Positions 8,245-17,534 of a stretch of DNA of 64,000 nt are shown one piece after another. The position numbers and the translations under genes are program-made. Below the pieces are notes generated by a model. The model worked only from the letters and a program-made list of their open reading frames with translations. It made no database searches and had not been told where the DNA came from. Position 1 is the stretch's first letter, and each line of letters begins with the position of its first letter. Source of the DNA: Actinomadura hallensis. GTDB taxonomy: Bacteria > Actinomycetota > Actinomycetes > Streptosporangiales > Streptosporangiaceae. The stretch lies in the NCBI RefSeq assembly GCF_006716765.1, contig NZ_VFPO01000001.1, positions 4,464,001-4,528,000 of the forward strand. The letters run 5' to 3'.

Positions 8245-9459
8245 TCACGGCTGGACGGGGACTCCGCCGCGCCAGATCCGCAGCGCGCGCAGGCCGAACG
8301 CCCAGGCGAAGGCGCCCTCGTGGTCGGCGTCCCACAGGACGATGTCGGCGAGCATGCCGGGCGCCAGGGAGCCGCGGTCGCCGACGCGCAGCGCGGCCGC
8401 CCCGCCGAGGGTGGCGGCGCGCAGGGCCTCGGTGACGCTGAGCCCGAACATGGCGACCGCCAGCCCGATGACGAGGGGCATGGACGTGATGCCGCACTGG
8501 CCGGGGTTGTGGTCGGTGCCGAGCGCGACGGTGACGCCGCGCTCGAGCATCTGCCGGACGGGCGCCGGGGGGCGGTCGCTGTTGAGGGCGCTGCCGGGGC
8601 AGACGGTGGCGGTGACGCCGGCGTGGGCGAGCGCCTTGATGTCGTCGTCGTTGGCCTGGGTGAGCAGGTCGGCGGACGCGCAGCCGACCTCGGCGGCGAC
8701 CTGGGCGGCGCCGATGCGCTCGTTGGCGCAGGCGTGCATGCGGGTCTTCAGCCCGGCGCGCTTGCCGGTGAGCAGGAGGGCGCGGGCCTCCTCGGCGGTG
8801 AAGTGCCCCTCGTCGCAGTAGACGTCGATGGAGTCGGCGCCCGCGACGGCGGCGTCCCCGGCCCACAGCCGGACGGCCTCGATGTAGTCGCGGCGGCGGC
8901 CGAAGAACTCCGGCGGCAGGATGTGCGCGGCGAGGAACGTGGCGTGGATGCGCGGCATGGACGGCTCGCCCTCCAGCGACCGCAGCATCCGGATGTCGGC
9001 GAGCTCGCCGTCGCGGGTGAGGTGGTAGCCGGTCTTGGCCTCGACGGTGGTGGTCCCGGCGAGGATCCACTGGCGGAGCCGTTCGCGGACGCCGTTGCAG
9101 AGCGTCCAGGGGTCGGTGCCCCGGGTGACGGTGACGGTGGAGTTGACGCCGCCTCCCGCCGCGGCGATCGCGGAGTGGGACGAGCCGCTGGTGCGCATCG
9201 CAAGCTCGGCCCAGCGGTTGCCCGCGTAGACGGGGTGGGAGTGCGCGTCGATGAGCCCGGGCGTGACGAGGCCGCCGCCGAGGTTCTCGACGTGGTCGAC
9301 GTCGACGATGTCGTCGATGACGCCGGGGACGCGCTGCGGGAGGTCGGAGGCGGGCCCCGCCCAGACGATGCGGTCGTCGTGGATGAGGACGGCGGCGTTG
9401 CTGCAGACGTCGGTGCCCGTCCAGAGCCTGCCGATGTTCGTCAACAGCCGTACGGTCAT
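8245..9459 (-). CDS. hutI: Imidazolonepropionase-family amidohydrolase (HutI-like)
   Basis: 404 residues, the usual HutI length. HutI hydrolyses imidazolone-5-propionate to N-formimino-L-glutamate in histidine degradation. Matching motifs are DAHSHPVYAGNRWAEL (metal-binding HxH), EAKTGYHLTRDGEL (compare EIKSGYGL), HATFLAAHILPPEFF and ALGTDHNPGQCG. The segment that reads HADE in typical HutI is HACANE here, so a changed substrate is possible. No other hut gene is in the window. A 218-base leader with a perfect hairpin separates it from the candidate promoter at 9684-9713. The family is sure, the exact reaction less so. Confidence 0.8.
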   Translation of the reverse strand: MTVRLLTNIGRLWTGTDVCSNAAVLIHDDRIVWAGPASDLPQRVPGVIDDIVDVDHVENLGGGLVTPGLIDAHSHPVYAGNRWAELAMRTSGSSHSAIAAAGGGVNSTVTVTRGTDPWTLCNGVRERLRQWILAGTTTVEAKTGYHLTRDGELADIRMLRSLEGEPSMPRIHATFLAAHILPPEFFGRRRDYIEAVRLWAGDAAVAGADSIDVYCDEGHFTAEEARALLLTGKRAGLKTRMHACANERIGAAQVAAEVGCASADLLTQANDDDIKALAHAGVTATVCPGSALNSDRPPAPVRQMLERGVTVALGTDHNPGQCGITSMPLVIGLAVAMFGLSVTEALRAATLGGAAALRVGDRGSLAPGMLADIVLWDADHEGAFAWAFGLRALRIWRGGVPVQP

Positions 9460-9632
9460 GGCGTCACCGGCCAGGGCGCGGCCGTGCGCGTCTCAGCGCG
9501 GTGCGGGACGCCGGGGGGCGGTGCCGTGGGGCGGCTGCTCTCGCTCCGGTGTTCGGACCTGCCATGGATTGGGCCACCTGCTCTCGATCCGAAACGCCGA
9601 CCGGGTGCCGGCGGTCCACCCTCGGTGAATCG

Positions 9633-9650
9633 GGTGGCCGGGCGGCCACC
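9633..9650 (-). promoter_or_regulatory. Hairpin in the hutI leader
   Basis: GGTGGCC (9633-9639) and GGCCACC (9644-9650) form a perfect 7-bp stem with a 4-base loop, between the candidate promoter and the hutI start. It could be an attenuator or a protein site. No known riboswitch was recognised. Confidence 0.4.
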
Positions 9651-9683
9651 ACTGGCAACGGGACCGGAGATATCGGTTTCGTC

Positions 9684-9713
9684 ACGGTAGTGCACAGAAG
9701 GCCCGTCCGACAA
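9684..9713 (-). promoter_or_regulatory. Candidate hutI promoter
   Basis: Reading leftward, TTGTCG (9713-9708), an 18-base spacer and TACCGT (9689-9684) fit the actinobacterial housekeeping pattern TTGaCn-N17/18-TAnnnT. The start of transcription would be near 9677. Confidence 0.5.
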
Positions 9714-9893
9714 CCTCTGATCGCAGCGCATCGACAGCCATCACCCCGCCCCTAGCTCTACCGACCGTACGGATTTCAACAGCACCGTCAAGCAGATTGG
9801 AGAAGCTGTCACCGTTCGGGAACCGCGGGAACCACGGGGGCGGCTTCCAGGCGCACCCGAACAGGATCGCCCACCGCCCGAAACCCGCCCGAA
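9714..9893. other. Non-coding spacer upstream of hutI promoter
   Basis: With 9460-9713 this completes a gene-free stretch between hutI and hflX. I see no supported reading frame here; a repeated GCCCGAAACCC motif (9876-9897) directly precedes the hflX terminator. Confidence 0.4.
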
Positions 9894-9894
9894 A

Positions 9895-9923
9895 CCCGCC
9901 CGTTCCTTCGCGGTACGGGCGGG
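9895..9923 (-). terminator. hflX terminator
   Basis: Perfect 9-bp inverted repeat CCCGCCCGT (9895-9903) and ACGGGCGGG (9915-9923), loop 11 bases, just 15 bases beyond the hflX stop and followed on the leftward strand by TTTC. A strong intrinsic terminator. Confidence 0.8.
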
Positions 9924-9937
9924 CTTCGACGAAATCG

Positions 9938-11392
9938 TCAGGCCGACGGAACGGCGACCTCGTAGGCCGAGAGCTCCCCGGCCAGGCTGGACGGGACCCT
10001 GGCGTGGAGCATGGTGCCCTCCGCCAGGTGCTCCTGCTTGAGGACCTCGCCGCGCTCGTGCACCTGCGCGACCAGGTCGCCCCGGTCGTAGGGCACCAGG
10101 GCGCGGACCTCGCTCTCCAGGCCCGGCAGGTCCGCCTCGATGGCCGCGCGGAGCTCCTCGATGCCGTACCCGGTGCGGGCGGACACGACGACGCTGTGCG
10201 GCTCGCGGCGCCGGAGCCGGGCGATCGTGAGGTCGTCGGCGGCGTCGGCCTTGTTGATGACGACGATCTCGGGGATCCCGTCGGCGCCGATCTCGCGCAG
10301 CACCTCGCGGACGGCGTCGATCTGCGCCTCGGGGTCGGCGTCGGAGCCGTCCACGACGTGCAGGATCAGCCCGGCGTCGGTGACCTCCTCCAGCGTCGAG
10401 CGGAACGCCTCGACGAGCTGGTGGGGCAGGTGCCGGACGAAGCCGACGGTGTCGGCGAGCGTGTACACGCGGCCGCCGGGCGTCACGGCGCGCCGGACGG
10501 TCGGGTCGAGGGTGGCGAACAGGGCGTCCTCCACCAGCACCCCGGCGCCGGTGAGCCGGTTGAGCAGCGACGACTTGCCGGCGTTGGTGTACCCGGCGAT
10601 CGCGACGGCGGGCACGGAGTGGCGGCGCCGCTCGCCGCGCTTGGTGTCGCGCGCCCGGGCCATCTCGGCGAGCTGCCGGCGCAGCTTGGCCATCCGGGCG
10701 CGGATCCGCCGCCGGTCCAGCTCGATCTTGGTCTCACCGGGGCCGCGGCCGCCGATCCCGATGCCGCCGGCGGCGCGCCCGCCGACCTGCCGGGACAGGT
10801 TGCCGCCCCAGCCGCGCAGCCGCGGCAGCAGGTACTCGAGCTGCGCGAGCTCCACCTGCGCCTTGCCCTCGCGGCTCTTGGCGTGCTGGGCGAAGATGTC
10901 GAGGATCAGCGCGGTCCGGTCGATGACCTTGACCTGGACGGTCTCCTCCAGGTGCCGCAGCTGGCTCGGCGTCAGCTCGCCGTCGCAGATGACGGTGTCG
11001 GCGCCGGTCGCGATGACGATGTCGCGCAGCTCCGCGGCCTTGCCGGAGCCGATGTAGGTGGCCGGGTCGGGACGGGAGCGGCGCTGGATGAGCCCCTCGA
11101 GCACCTGGGAGCCGGCGGTCTCGGCGAGGAGCGCCAGCTCGCGCAGGGAGTTCTCGGCCATCTCGGCCGTTCCCTCGGTCCAGACGCCCACGAGGACGAC
11201 GCGCTCCAGCCGGAGGGCGCGGTACTCGACCTCGGTGATGTCGGTCAGCTCGGTGGAGAGGCCGGCGACACGGCGCAGGGCCCGCCGGTCCTCCAGGTCC
11301 AGTTCGCCGGTCATGGTTTCCCGTTCGTCGGCGTCCCGGACGTCGAACTCGTTCGGATTGCGGGTCTGGTCTGCAGAGAAAGACTGAGTCAT
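9938..11392 (-). CDS. hflX: GTPase HflX
   Basis: About 484 residues. HflX is a ribosome-associated GTPase that splits stalled or stress-inactivated 70S ribosomes. The N-terminal HflX domain (LVGVWTEGTAEMAENSLREL) is followed by the family linker (GGRGPGETKIELDRRRIR) and a GTPase domain with P-loop GYTNAGKSSLLN, DTVGFVRHLPH and NKAD. I chose ATG 11392, which has GAGGAC seven bases upstream; longer starts add an unlike Arg-rich stretch. It faces away from aceB over 310 bases and ends in a strong terminator. Confidence 0.95.
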   Translation of the reverse strand: MTQSFSADQTRNPNEFDVRDADERETMTGELDLEDRRALRRVAGLSTELTDITEVEYRALRLERVVLVGVWTEGTAEMAENSLRELALLAETAGSQVLEGLIQRRSRPDPATYIGSGKAAELRDIVIATGADTVICDGELTPSQLRHLEETVQVKVIDRTALILDIFAQHAKSREGKAQVELAQLEYLLPRLRGWGGNLSRQVGGRAAGGIGIGGRGPGETKIELDRRRIRARMAKLRRQLAEMARARDTKRGERRRHSVPAVAIAGYTNAGKSSLLNRLTGAGVLVEDALFATLDPTVRRAVTPGGRVYTLADTVGFVRHLPHQLVEAFRSTLEEVTDAGLILHVVDGSDADPEAQIDAVREVLREIGADGIPEIVVINKADAADDLTIARLRRREPHSVVVSARTGYGIEELRAAIEADLPGLESEVRALVPYDRGDLVAQVHERGEVLKQEHLAEGTMLHARVPSSLAGELSAYEVAVPSA

Positions 11393-11626
11393 ATGTCCTC
11401 GGTAGAACGCCGCGGAGCGGCCGTGTCTTCCCGGCGATCGTCTCACGCGGGGTCCGCGGCGGTCACGTGCTTATCGCTCTGGATTGAGGCAGGCGCGTAC
11501 GGGGAGGTGTGGGGAAACCGCGTAGGCGAAGCCATGCGAAGGGCATACCCACTTCGGCCGGGTCCGCTCCTGCCGGCCCGCCGGCCGGGCGCGCTCCGAC
11601 CGGCGCGCCCCGACCCCCGGCCCGCT

Positions 11627-11656
11627 TTGACCGGGCTCGCCGCCGCCAAGTACCGT
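11627..11656 (+). promoter_or_regulatory. Candidate aceB promoter
   Basis: TTGACC (11627-11632), an 18-base spacer and TACCGT (11651-11656) match the vegetative actinobacterial promoter. It gives a leader of about 40 bases containing GAAAGGG (11689-11695) as ribosome binding site. The rest of the 310-base gap 11393-11702 should hold the hflX promoter; I could not place it. Confidence 0.55.
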
Positions 11657-11702
11657 CTCCACATAACAGAACTAGAATTTCGCTAGACGAAAGGGCAGCG
11701 CG

Positions 11703-13310
11703 ATGGCTGGACTGGAAGGCGTCGAGGTCACCGGACCCCTCGGCGAGCGGTACGAGGAGATCCTGACCCCCGAGGCGCTCGGCCTGCTCGCCGCCCTCCA
11801 GCGCGAGCTCGGCGCGCGCCGCAAGGAGCTCCTCGAGGCGCGGGCCGAGCGTCAGCGCAGGCTCTCCGAGGGCGAGACGCTCGACTTCCTCCCCGAGACC
11901 CGGTCCGTCCGGGAGGACGACTCCTGGCGGGTCGCCGAGCCCGCTCCCGGCCTGGTCGACCGCCGCGTCGAGATCACCGGCCCGACCGACCGGAAGATGA
12001 CCATCAACGCGCTCAACTCGGGCGCCAAGGTGTGGCTGGCCGACTTCGAGGACGCCAACACGCCGCTGTGGAACAACATGATCGAGGGGCAGCTCAACCT
12101 GCGGGACGCCCTCGACCGCACCATCGACTTCACCGACCCCAAGACCGGCAAGTCGTACGCGCTCAAGGAGGACGGCGAGCTCGCGACCATCGTCGTCCGG
12201 CCGCGCGGCTGGCACCTGGACGAGAAGCACCTCCTCGTCGACGGCGAGCCCATGTCGGGCTCCCTGTTCGACTTCGGGCTCTACTTCTTCCACTGTGCCC
12301 AGCGCCAGCTCGACAAGGGCAAGGGCCCGTACTTCTACCTGCCGAAGATGGAGAGCCACCTCGAGGCGCGGCTCTGGAACGACGCGTTCAACCTCGCGCA
12401 GGACCGCCTGGGCGTCCCGCGCGGCACCATCCGCGCGACCGTGCTGATCGAGACGATCCCGGCCGCGTTCGAGATGGAGGAGATCCTCTACGAGCTGCGC
12501 GAGCACTCCGCGGGCCTGAACGCCGGCCGCTGGGACTACCTCTTCTCGGTGATCAAGAAGTTCCGGGAGCGCGGCGCGGAGTTCGTCCTGCCCGAGCGCA
12601 ACGCCATCACGATGACCGCCCCGTTCATGCGGGCCTACACCGAGCTGCTCGTCCGGACGTGCCACAAGCGCGGCGCGCACGCGATCGGCGGCATGGCGGC
12701 CTTCATCCCGTCGCGCCGCGACGAGGAGGTCAACAAGATCGCCCTGGAGAAGGTCCGGGCCGACAAGACCCGCGAGTCCAACGACGGGTTCGACGGCTCC
12801 TGGGTCGCCCACCCCGACCTCGTCCCCGTCTGCCGGGAGGTCTTCGACAGCGTCCTCGGCGACCGGCCGAACCAGCTGCACCGGCTCCGCGAGGACGTCA
12901 ACGTGACGGCCGCCGACCTGCTCAACATCAAGGACACCCCGGGTGAGATCACCGAGGCGGGCCTGCGCAACAACATCGACGTGGCGCTGCGCTACCTCGC
13001 CACCTGGCTGGACGGCGCCGGGGCCGTCGCGATCCACAACCTGATGGAGGACGCCGCGACCGCCGAGATCTCGCGCTCGCAGGTGTGGCAGTGGATCTAC
13101 AACGGCGTCTCCACCTCCGACGGCCGGAAGATCACCAAGGAGTGGGTCGAGGAGCTGCTGGACGAGGAGCTCGCGAAGATCCGCGCCGACCTGGGCGACG
13201 CCTACAACGAGCCCCGCTACAACCAGGCCGTGGAGCTCTTCAAGAAGGTCACGCTCGCCGACGAGTACGCCGAGTTCCTGACCATCCCCGCCTACCAGCA
13301 GTTCCCGTGA
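11703..13310 (+). CDS. aceB: Malate synthase A
   Basis: 535 residues, typical for the AceB isoform. It condenses glyoxylate with acetyl-CoA to give malate and CoA in the cytoplasm. Family signatures are [37 protein letters not shown] and the block [23 protein letters not shown]; the catalytic aspartate is expected near [11 protein letters not shown]. The start ATG is well spaced from GAAAGGG. No isocitrate lyase is next to it; instead glcDEF follows, so glyoxylate here probably comes from glycolate. A degenerate 13-14 base repeat runs through its stop codon. Confidence 0.95.
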   Translation: MAGLEGVEVTGPLGERYEEILTPEALGLLAALQRELGARRKELLEARAERQRRLSEGETLDFLPETRSVREDDSWRVAEPAPGLVDRRVEITGPTDRKMTINALNSGAKVWLADFEDANTPLWNNMIEGQLNLRDALDRTIDFTDPKTGKSYALKEDGELATIVVRPRGWHLDEKHLLVDGEPMSGSLFDFGLYFFHCAQRQLDKGKGPYFYLPKMESHLEARLWNDAFNLAQDRLGVPRGTIRATVLIETIPAAFEMEEILYELREHSAGLNAGRWDYLFSVIKKFRERGAEFVLPERNAITMTAPFMRAYTELLVRTCHKRGAHAIGGMAAFIPSRRDEEVNKIALEKVRADKTRESNDGFDGSWVAHPDLVPVCREVFDSVLGDRPNQLHRLREDVNVTAADLLNIKDTPGEITEAGLRNNIDVALRYLATWLDGAGAVAIHNLMEDAATAEISRSQVWQWIYNGVSTSDGRKITKEWVEELLDEELAKIRADLGDAYNEPRYNQAVELFKKVTLADEYAEFLTIPAYQQFP

Positions 13311-13341
13311 TCCGGTTCCCGTAGGCCGTTCCCCCTGGGCC
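13301..13341 (+). repeat. Degenerate tandem repeat across the aceB stop
   Basis: Three units: GTTCCCGTGATCCG, GTTCCCGTAGGCC and GTTCCCCCTGGGCC. The first contains the aceB TGA. See the other stop-associated repeats at 18252, 26291 and 43219. Confidence 0.6.
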
Positions 13342-13493
13342 GTGGTCACGGGCCGCCCGTATCATCCGGCGGGCCGGGACCGGAAAAGGGAGAACGGGCA
13401 GACGCCGGGGGGCGGACGGTCATGGGCCGGGCGGCCGCGGGCCGCCCGGCCCGTCCTTGCGGCGGGTCCGCCGGCGGGAGGATGGTGGAGAGG

Positions 13494-14942
13494 ATGGAAC
13501 CGCGACTCACGGCGCTCAGGCCCCGCCTGGAGGCGATCCTCGGGGCGGACGGCGTCATCACCGACCCGGTGCGGCTGCGCACCTACGAGTGCGACGGGCT
13601 GACCAACCACCGCGCGACGCCCGGGATCGTCGTGCTGCCCGGCGACGCCGAGCAGGTGGCCGCGGTCGTGCGCGAGTGCGCGGCGGCCGGGGTCCCGTAC
13701 GTGGCGCGGGGTTCGGGGACGGGCCTGTCCGGCGGGGCGCTCCCCCGCGTGGACGGCGTCCTCATCGTCACCTCCCGCATGCGGCGCATTCTGGAGATCG
13801 ACATTCCCGGCCGGCGGGCCGTGGTGGAGCCCGGCGTGATCAACCTGGACGTCACCAAGGCGGTCCTGCCGGACGGGTACTACTTCGCGCCCGACCCGTC
13901 CAGCCAGCAGATCTGCTCGGTGGGCGGGAACGTCGCCGAGAACTCCGGCGGCGCGCACTGCCTGAAGTACGGCTTCACCGCGCACCACGTGCTGGCCTGC
14001 GAGGTGGTGACTCCGGACGGCGAGCTGGTCGAGCTGTCGGCGGACGCGCCCGGCTACGACCTGCTGGGGGTGTTCGTCGGGGCGGAGGGCACGCTCGGCA
14101 TCGCCACCAAGATCACCGTGCGGCTGACGCGGGTGCCCGAGACGGTGCAGACGCTGCTGGCGGCGTTCGACTCGATCGAGGCGGGCGGCGCCGCGGTGTC
14201 GGCGATCATCGGCGCGGGCGTCGTCCCGGCGGCGATCGAGATGATGGACGCGCTGTCGATCGAGGCCGCCGAGGCCGCGGTGCGCTGCGAGTACCCGCCG
14301 GGCGCCGGCGCGGTGCTGATCGTGGAGCTGGACGGCCCGGAGCCCGAGGTCGCCGCCCAGTTCGCCGAGGTGCGCCGGATGTGCCGGGACGCGGGCGCGT
14401 TCGAGATCCGCGTGGCGGCCGACGACGACGAGCGCGCGCTGATCTGGAAGGGCCGCAAGTCCGCGTTCGCCGCGGTCGGGCGGATCAGCCCCGCCTACAT
14501 CGTCCAGGACGGCGTCATCCCGCGCACGGCGCTGCCGCAGGTCCTGGCCCGCATCGACGCGCTGTCGGCGGAGTCGGGCGTGCGGGTCGCGAACGTGTTC
14601 CACGCGGGCGACGGCAACCTGCATCCGCTGGTGCTCTTCGACGACGCGGAGGCGGGCGCGGAGAAGCGCGCGGAGGAGGTGTCGGGCGCGATCCTCGACC
14701 TCTGCATCGAGCACGGAGGGTCCATCACGGGCGAGCACGGCGTGGGCGTGGACAAGTCCCGGTACATGCCGCGGATGTTCACCGACACGGACCTCGACAC
14801 CATGCAGATGGTGCGCTGCGGCTTCGACCCCGGGGGGCTGTGCAACCCCGGCAAGGTGTTCCCCACGCCCCGCCTGTGCGGCGAGGTGCCCGGTGTCCGC
14901 AAGGGCCCCCACCCCTACGAGGGAAAGGCGGACCTCTTCTGA
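13494..14942 (+). CDS. glcD: Glycolate oxidase, FAD subunit GlcD
   Basis: About 482 residues. GlcD is the flavin subunit of glycolate dehydrogenase, oxidising glycolate to glyoxylate and passing electrons to GlcF. It has an FAD_binding_4 domain (about 40-180, with VPYVARGSGTGLSGGALP and DPSSQQICSVGGNVAENSGG) and an FAD-oxidase C-terminal domain with NVFHAGDGNLHPLVLFD and GGSITGEHGVGVDK. Starts at ATG 13494, ATG 13482 or GTG 13485 are possible. A GGGAGG at 13476-13481 is too close to 13482, so 13494 or 13485 is preferred. It overlaps glcE by one base. D-lactate dehydrogenase is a related alternative, less likely given glcEF. Confidence 0.92.
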   Translation: MEPRLTALRPRLEAILGADGVITDPVRLRTYECDGLTNHRATPGIVVLPGDAEQVAAVVRECAAAGVPYVARGSGTGLSGGALPRVDGVLIVTSRMRRILEIDIPGRRAVVEPGVINLDVTKAVLPDGYYFAPDPSSQQICSVGGNVAENSGGAHCLKYGFTAHHVLACEVVTPDGELVELSADAPGYDLLGVFVGAEGTLGIATKITVRLTRVPETVQTLLAAFDSIEAGGAAVSAIIGAGVVPAAIEMMDALSIEAAEAAVRCEYPPGAGAVLIVELDGPEPEVAAQFAEVRRMCRDAGAFEIRVAADDDERALIWKGRKSAFAAVGRISPAYIVQDGVIPRTALPQVLARIDALSAESGVRVANVFHAGDGNLHPLVLFDDAEAGAEKRAEEVSGAILDLCIEHGGSITGEHGVGVDKSRYMPRMFTDTDLDTMQMVRCGFDPGGLCNPGKVFPTPRLCGEVPGVRKGPHPYEGKADLF

Positions 14943-16138
14943 TGCAGCCACTCGACGCCTTGGCGAAGGTCTGCGGAGACGTGCGGCCGGGTGAGCCGGC
15001 GGAGGGCGTGCTGGGCGTCGAGCCCGCGATCGTCGCCGCGCCGAAGAACGTGGCCGAGGCCGCCGACGTCATGCGCGTGGCCGCCGAGCAGGGCCTGGCC
15101 GTCGTCCCGCGCGGGGCCGAGACCCGCCTGGACTGGGGGACGCCTCCGCGGCGGTGCGATCTGCTCGTCGACACCCACCGGCTGGACGGTCTCATCGAGC
15201 ACGCCGCAGGCGACCTGGTGGCGAAGGCGGAGGCCGGGATGCCGATGGAGAGGCTCGCCGAGCGGCTCGCCGAGCACGGCCAGCGCCTCGCCCTGGACGT
15301 CCCCCTGCCGGGTTCCACGGTCGGCGGGACGATCGCGACGGGCGCGTCGGGTCCGCTCAGGACCCTGTACGGGACGCCGCGCGACCTGATCATCGGGCTC
15401 ACGATCGTCCGGGCGGACGGCCGGATCGCGCGTTCGGGCGGCAAGGTCGTCAAGAACGTCGCCGGGTACGACCTGGGGCGTCTCTTCTGCGGTTCGTACG
15501 GGACCCTCGGGCTCATCGTCGAGGCCGCGTTCCGGCTGCACCCCGTCCCGGCGGCCACCGCGTACGTGACGTGTCCCGTTGACGGTCCCGAGGAGGCGCA
15601 TGACGCCGTCCAGGACGTCATCCACTCCCTTGTGGCGCCCAGTGCGGTCGAGTACATCAGCCCGGGGGTGGTCTCAGTCCTGCTGGAGGGCGTTCCGGAA
15701 GGCGTCGCCGCGCGCGCCGGGCGGACCGCAGACCTGCTCGGCGACAAGGCCGAGATCTCCGAGACCGCGCCCGACGGCTGGGGACGCTATCCGGACGGCA
15801 CCGCCCTCATCGACGTCGCGGCTCCGCCGACCGCCCTCCGCGACCTCCTCGCCCTGCTCGGGCCGGACGCCGCCGCCACGTGGAGCGCGAGCGGCCACGG
15901 CCACGTGGGCCTGCCCGCCGGGTCGTCCCCGGACGAGGTGCGCGATCTTCTTGCCCGCCTGAGGGACCTGTTGGGCGGGTACCGTGGGCATGCCGTCGTC
16001 CGCTACGCCCCCGAGGAGGTCCGGGAGGGCGTCGACGTGTGGGGCCCCGTACCGGGGCTCGCGCTGATGAGGCGCGTGAAGGACCAGTTCGACCCGGAGC
16101 ATCGGCTGTCCCCCGGCCGGTTCGTTGGAGGCATCTGA
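14942..16138 (+). CDS. glcE: Glycolate oxidase, FAD-binding subunit GlcE
   Basis: 398 residues. It has an FAD_binding_4 domain with VVPRGAETRLDWG, LPGSTVGGTIATGASGP and GGKVVKNVAGYDLGRLFCGSYG-type sequence, all characteristic of GlcE. The protein is similar to GlcD but shorter and lacks the oxidase C-terminal signature. ATG 14942 overlaps the glcD stop (TGATG), and its own stop overlaps glcF the same way. The three products must therefore be made together as the membrane-associated glycolate dehydrogenase complex. Confidence 0.92.
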   Translation: MQPLDALAKVCGDVRPGEPAEGVLGVEPAIVAAPKNVAEAADVMRVAAEQGLAVVPRGAETRLDWGTPPRRCDLLVDTHRLDGLIEHAAGDLVAKAEAGMPMERLAERLAEHGQRLALDVPLPGSTVGGTIATGASGPLRTLYGTPRDLIIGLTIVRADGRIARSGGKVVKNVAGYDLGRLFCGSYGTLGLIVEAAFRLHPVPAATAYVTCPVDGPEEAHDAVQDVIHSLVAPSAVEYISPGVVSVLLEGVPEGVAARAGRTADLLGDKAEISETAPDGWGRYPDGTALIDVAAPPTALRDLLALLGPDAAATWSASGHGHVGLPAGSSPDEVRDLLARLRDLLGGYRGHAVVRYAPEEVREGVDVWGPVPGLALMRRVKDQFDPEHRLSPGRFVGGI

Positions 16139-17424
16139 TGAGCGCCCAGGACGACCTGCCGAAGCTGCTCGGCGACTGCGTGCACTGCGGCTTCTGCCTC
16201 CCGACGTGCCCGACCTACGTGCTGTGGGGCCAGGAGATGGACTCGCCCAGAGGCCGCATCCACCTCATGCAGCAGCACGTGGACGGGGAGCCGCTCAGCG
16301 GCCAGATGGTCGAGCACTTCGACGCGTGCCTCGGCTGCATGGCCTGCGTGACGTCCTGCCCGTCCGGCGTGCAGTACGACCGGCTCATCGAGCTGACCAG
16401 GGCCGAGGTCGAACGCGAGCACGAGCGGCCGCTCAAGGAGCGGGTCATGCGGGAACTGGTCTTCCGGCTGTTCCCCTACAGGCGCCGGCTGCGCGCCCTG
16501 CGCGGCCCCCTGCGCCTGTACCAGAAGTCGGGGCTGGAGCGGCTCGTCCGGCGCAGCGGCGTCCTGGAGCGCGTGTCGCCGTCGGTCGCGGCGATGGAAC
16601 GGCTCGCGCCGCCCCTCGGCAGGGCGCCGAGGCTGCCGGAACGCGTCGCCGCCCGCGGCGCGCGCCGCGCCACCGTCGCGATGCTGACCGGGTGCGTGCA
16701 GGGCGAGTTCTTCCCCGGCGTCAACGCCGCCACCGCCCGCGTCCTGGCCCTCGAAGGGTGCGACGTGCTCATCCCCAGGGCGCAGGGCTGCTGCGGAGCG
16801 CTGTCCCTGCACTCCGGCCGCGAGGAGGAGGCCCGCGCCTTCGCCCGCCGGACGATCGAGACGTTCGAGTCCGCCGACGTCATCGTGGTCAACGCCGCGG
16901 GCTGCGGGTCGGCGATGAAGGAGTACCGCGCCCTGCTCGCGGACGAGCCCGCCTGGGCGCGGCGGGCCGACGCGCTGTCGGCCAGGACCCGGGACCTCGC
17001 CGAGTTCCTCGTGGAACTCGGGCCCCGCGCGGAACGCAGGCCGCTTCCGGTCACGGCCGCCTACCACGACGCGTGCCATCTCTCCCACGCTCAGGGCGTG
17101 CGCGGCCAGCCCCGCGCGCTGCTGGCCGGAATCCCCGAGCTCGTCGTCCGGGAGATCGCCGAACCCGACATCTGCTGCGGTTCCGCCGGAACCTATAACC
17201 TCTTCCAGCCCGAGGCCGCCGGCGAACTCGGCGACCGCAAGGCGGTGAACGTGGACGCCACGGGAGCCGAACTACTGGTGGCGGCCAACCCCGGCTGCTC
17301 GATGCAGATCGCCACAGCGCTGCGCCGCCGCGGCGCCGGCATCGCGATCGCGCACACCGCGCAGGTGCTGGACGCCTCCCTCCGGGGACTCGGCCGCGAC
17401 GCCGTCGTCGCGCGCCGTTCGTAA
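16138..17424 (+). CDS. glcF: Glycolate oxidase, iron-sulfur subunit GlcF
   Basis: 428 residues. There are two [4Fe-4S] motifs near the N-terminus, CVHCGFCLPTCPTY and CLGCMACVTSCPSG. Two CCG domains follow, with RAQGCCGALSLHSGRE and PDICCGSAGTYNLF, which in the heterodisulfide-reductase-like family bind further cofactors. GlcF carries electrons from the flavin subunits to the membrane quinone pool. ATG 16138 overlaps the glcE TGA. It is the last gene of the glcDEF operon; the next gene begins 110 bases later with its own likely promoter. Confidence 0.93.
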   Translation: MSAQDDLPKLLGDCVHCGFCLPTCPTYVLWGQEMDSPRGRIHLMQQHVDGEPLSGQMVEHFDACLGCMACVTSCPSGVQYDRLIELTRAEVEREHERPLKERVMRELVFRLFPYRRRLRALRGPLRLYQKSGLERLVRRSGVLERVSPSVAAMERLAPPLGRAPRLPERVAARGARRATVAMLTGCVQGEFFPGVNAATARVLALEGCDVLIPRAQGCCGALSLHSGREEEARAFARRTIETFESADVIVVNAAGCGSAMKEYRALLADEPAWARRADALSARTRDLAEFLVELGPRAERRPLPVTAAYHDACHLSHAQGVRGQPRALLAGIPELVVREIAEPDICCGSAGTYNLFQPEAAGELGDRKAVNVDATGAELLVAANPGCSMQIATALRRRGAGIAIAHTAQVLDASLRGLGRDAVVARRS

Positions 17425-17534
17425 CCCCCTGACCCGGCAGTCCGCCGTTTCGGGCGTCGGGTATCGTGGCCGTCTGCTTGAGACGGGACGCGCTAACTGA
17501 GCCCCGGACTGGGCCCTAGGGAGCACGCACAGCC

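Noticed and set aside
17425-17534. Riboswitch-like leader before the unknown membrane protein
   Set aside because: The segment has CTAACTGAGCCCC and GGGCCCTAGG stretches but no match to a riboswitch core that I can support.
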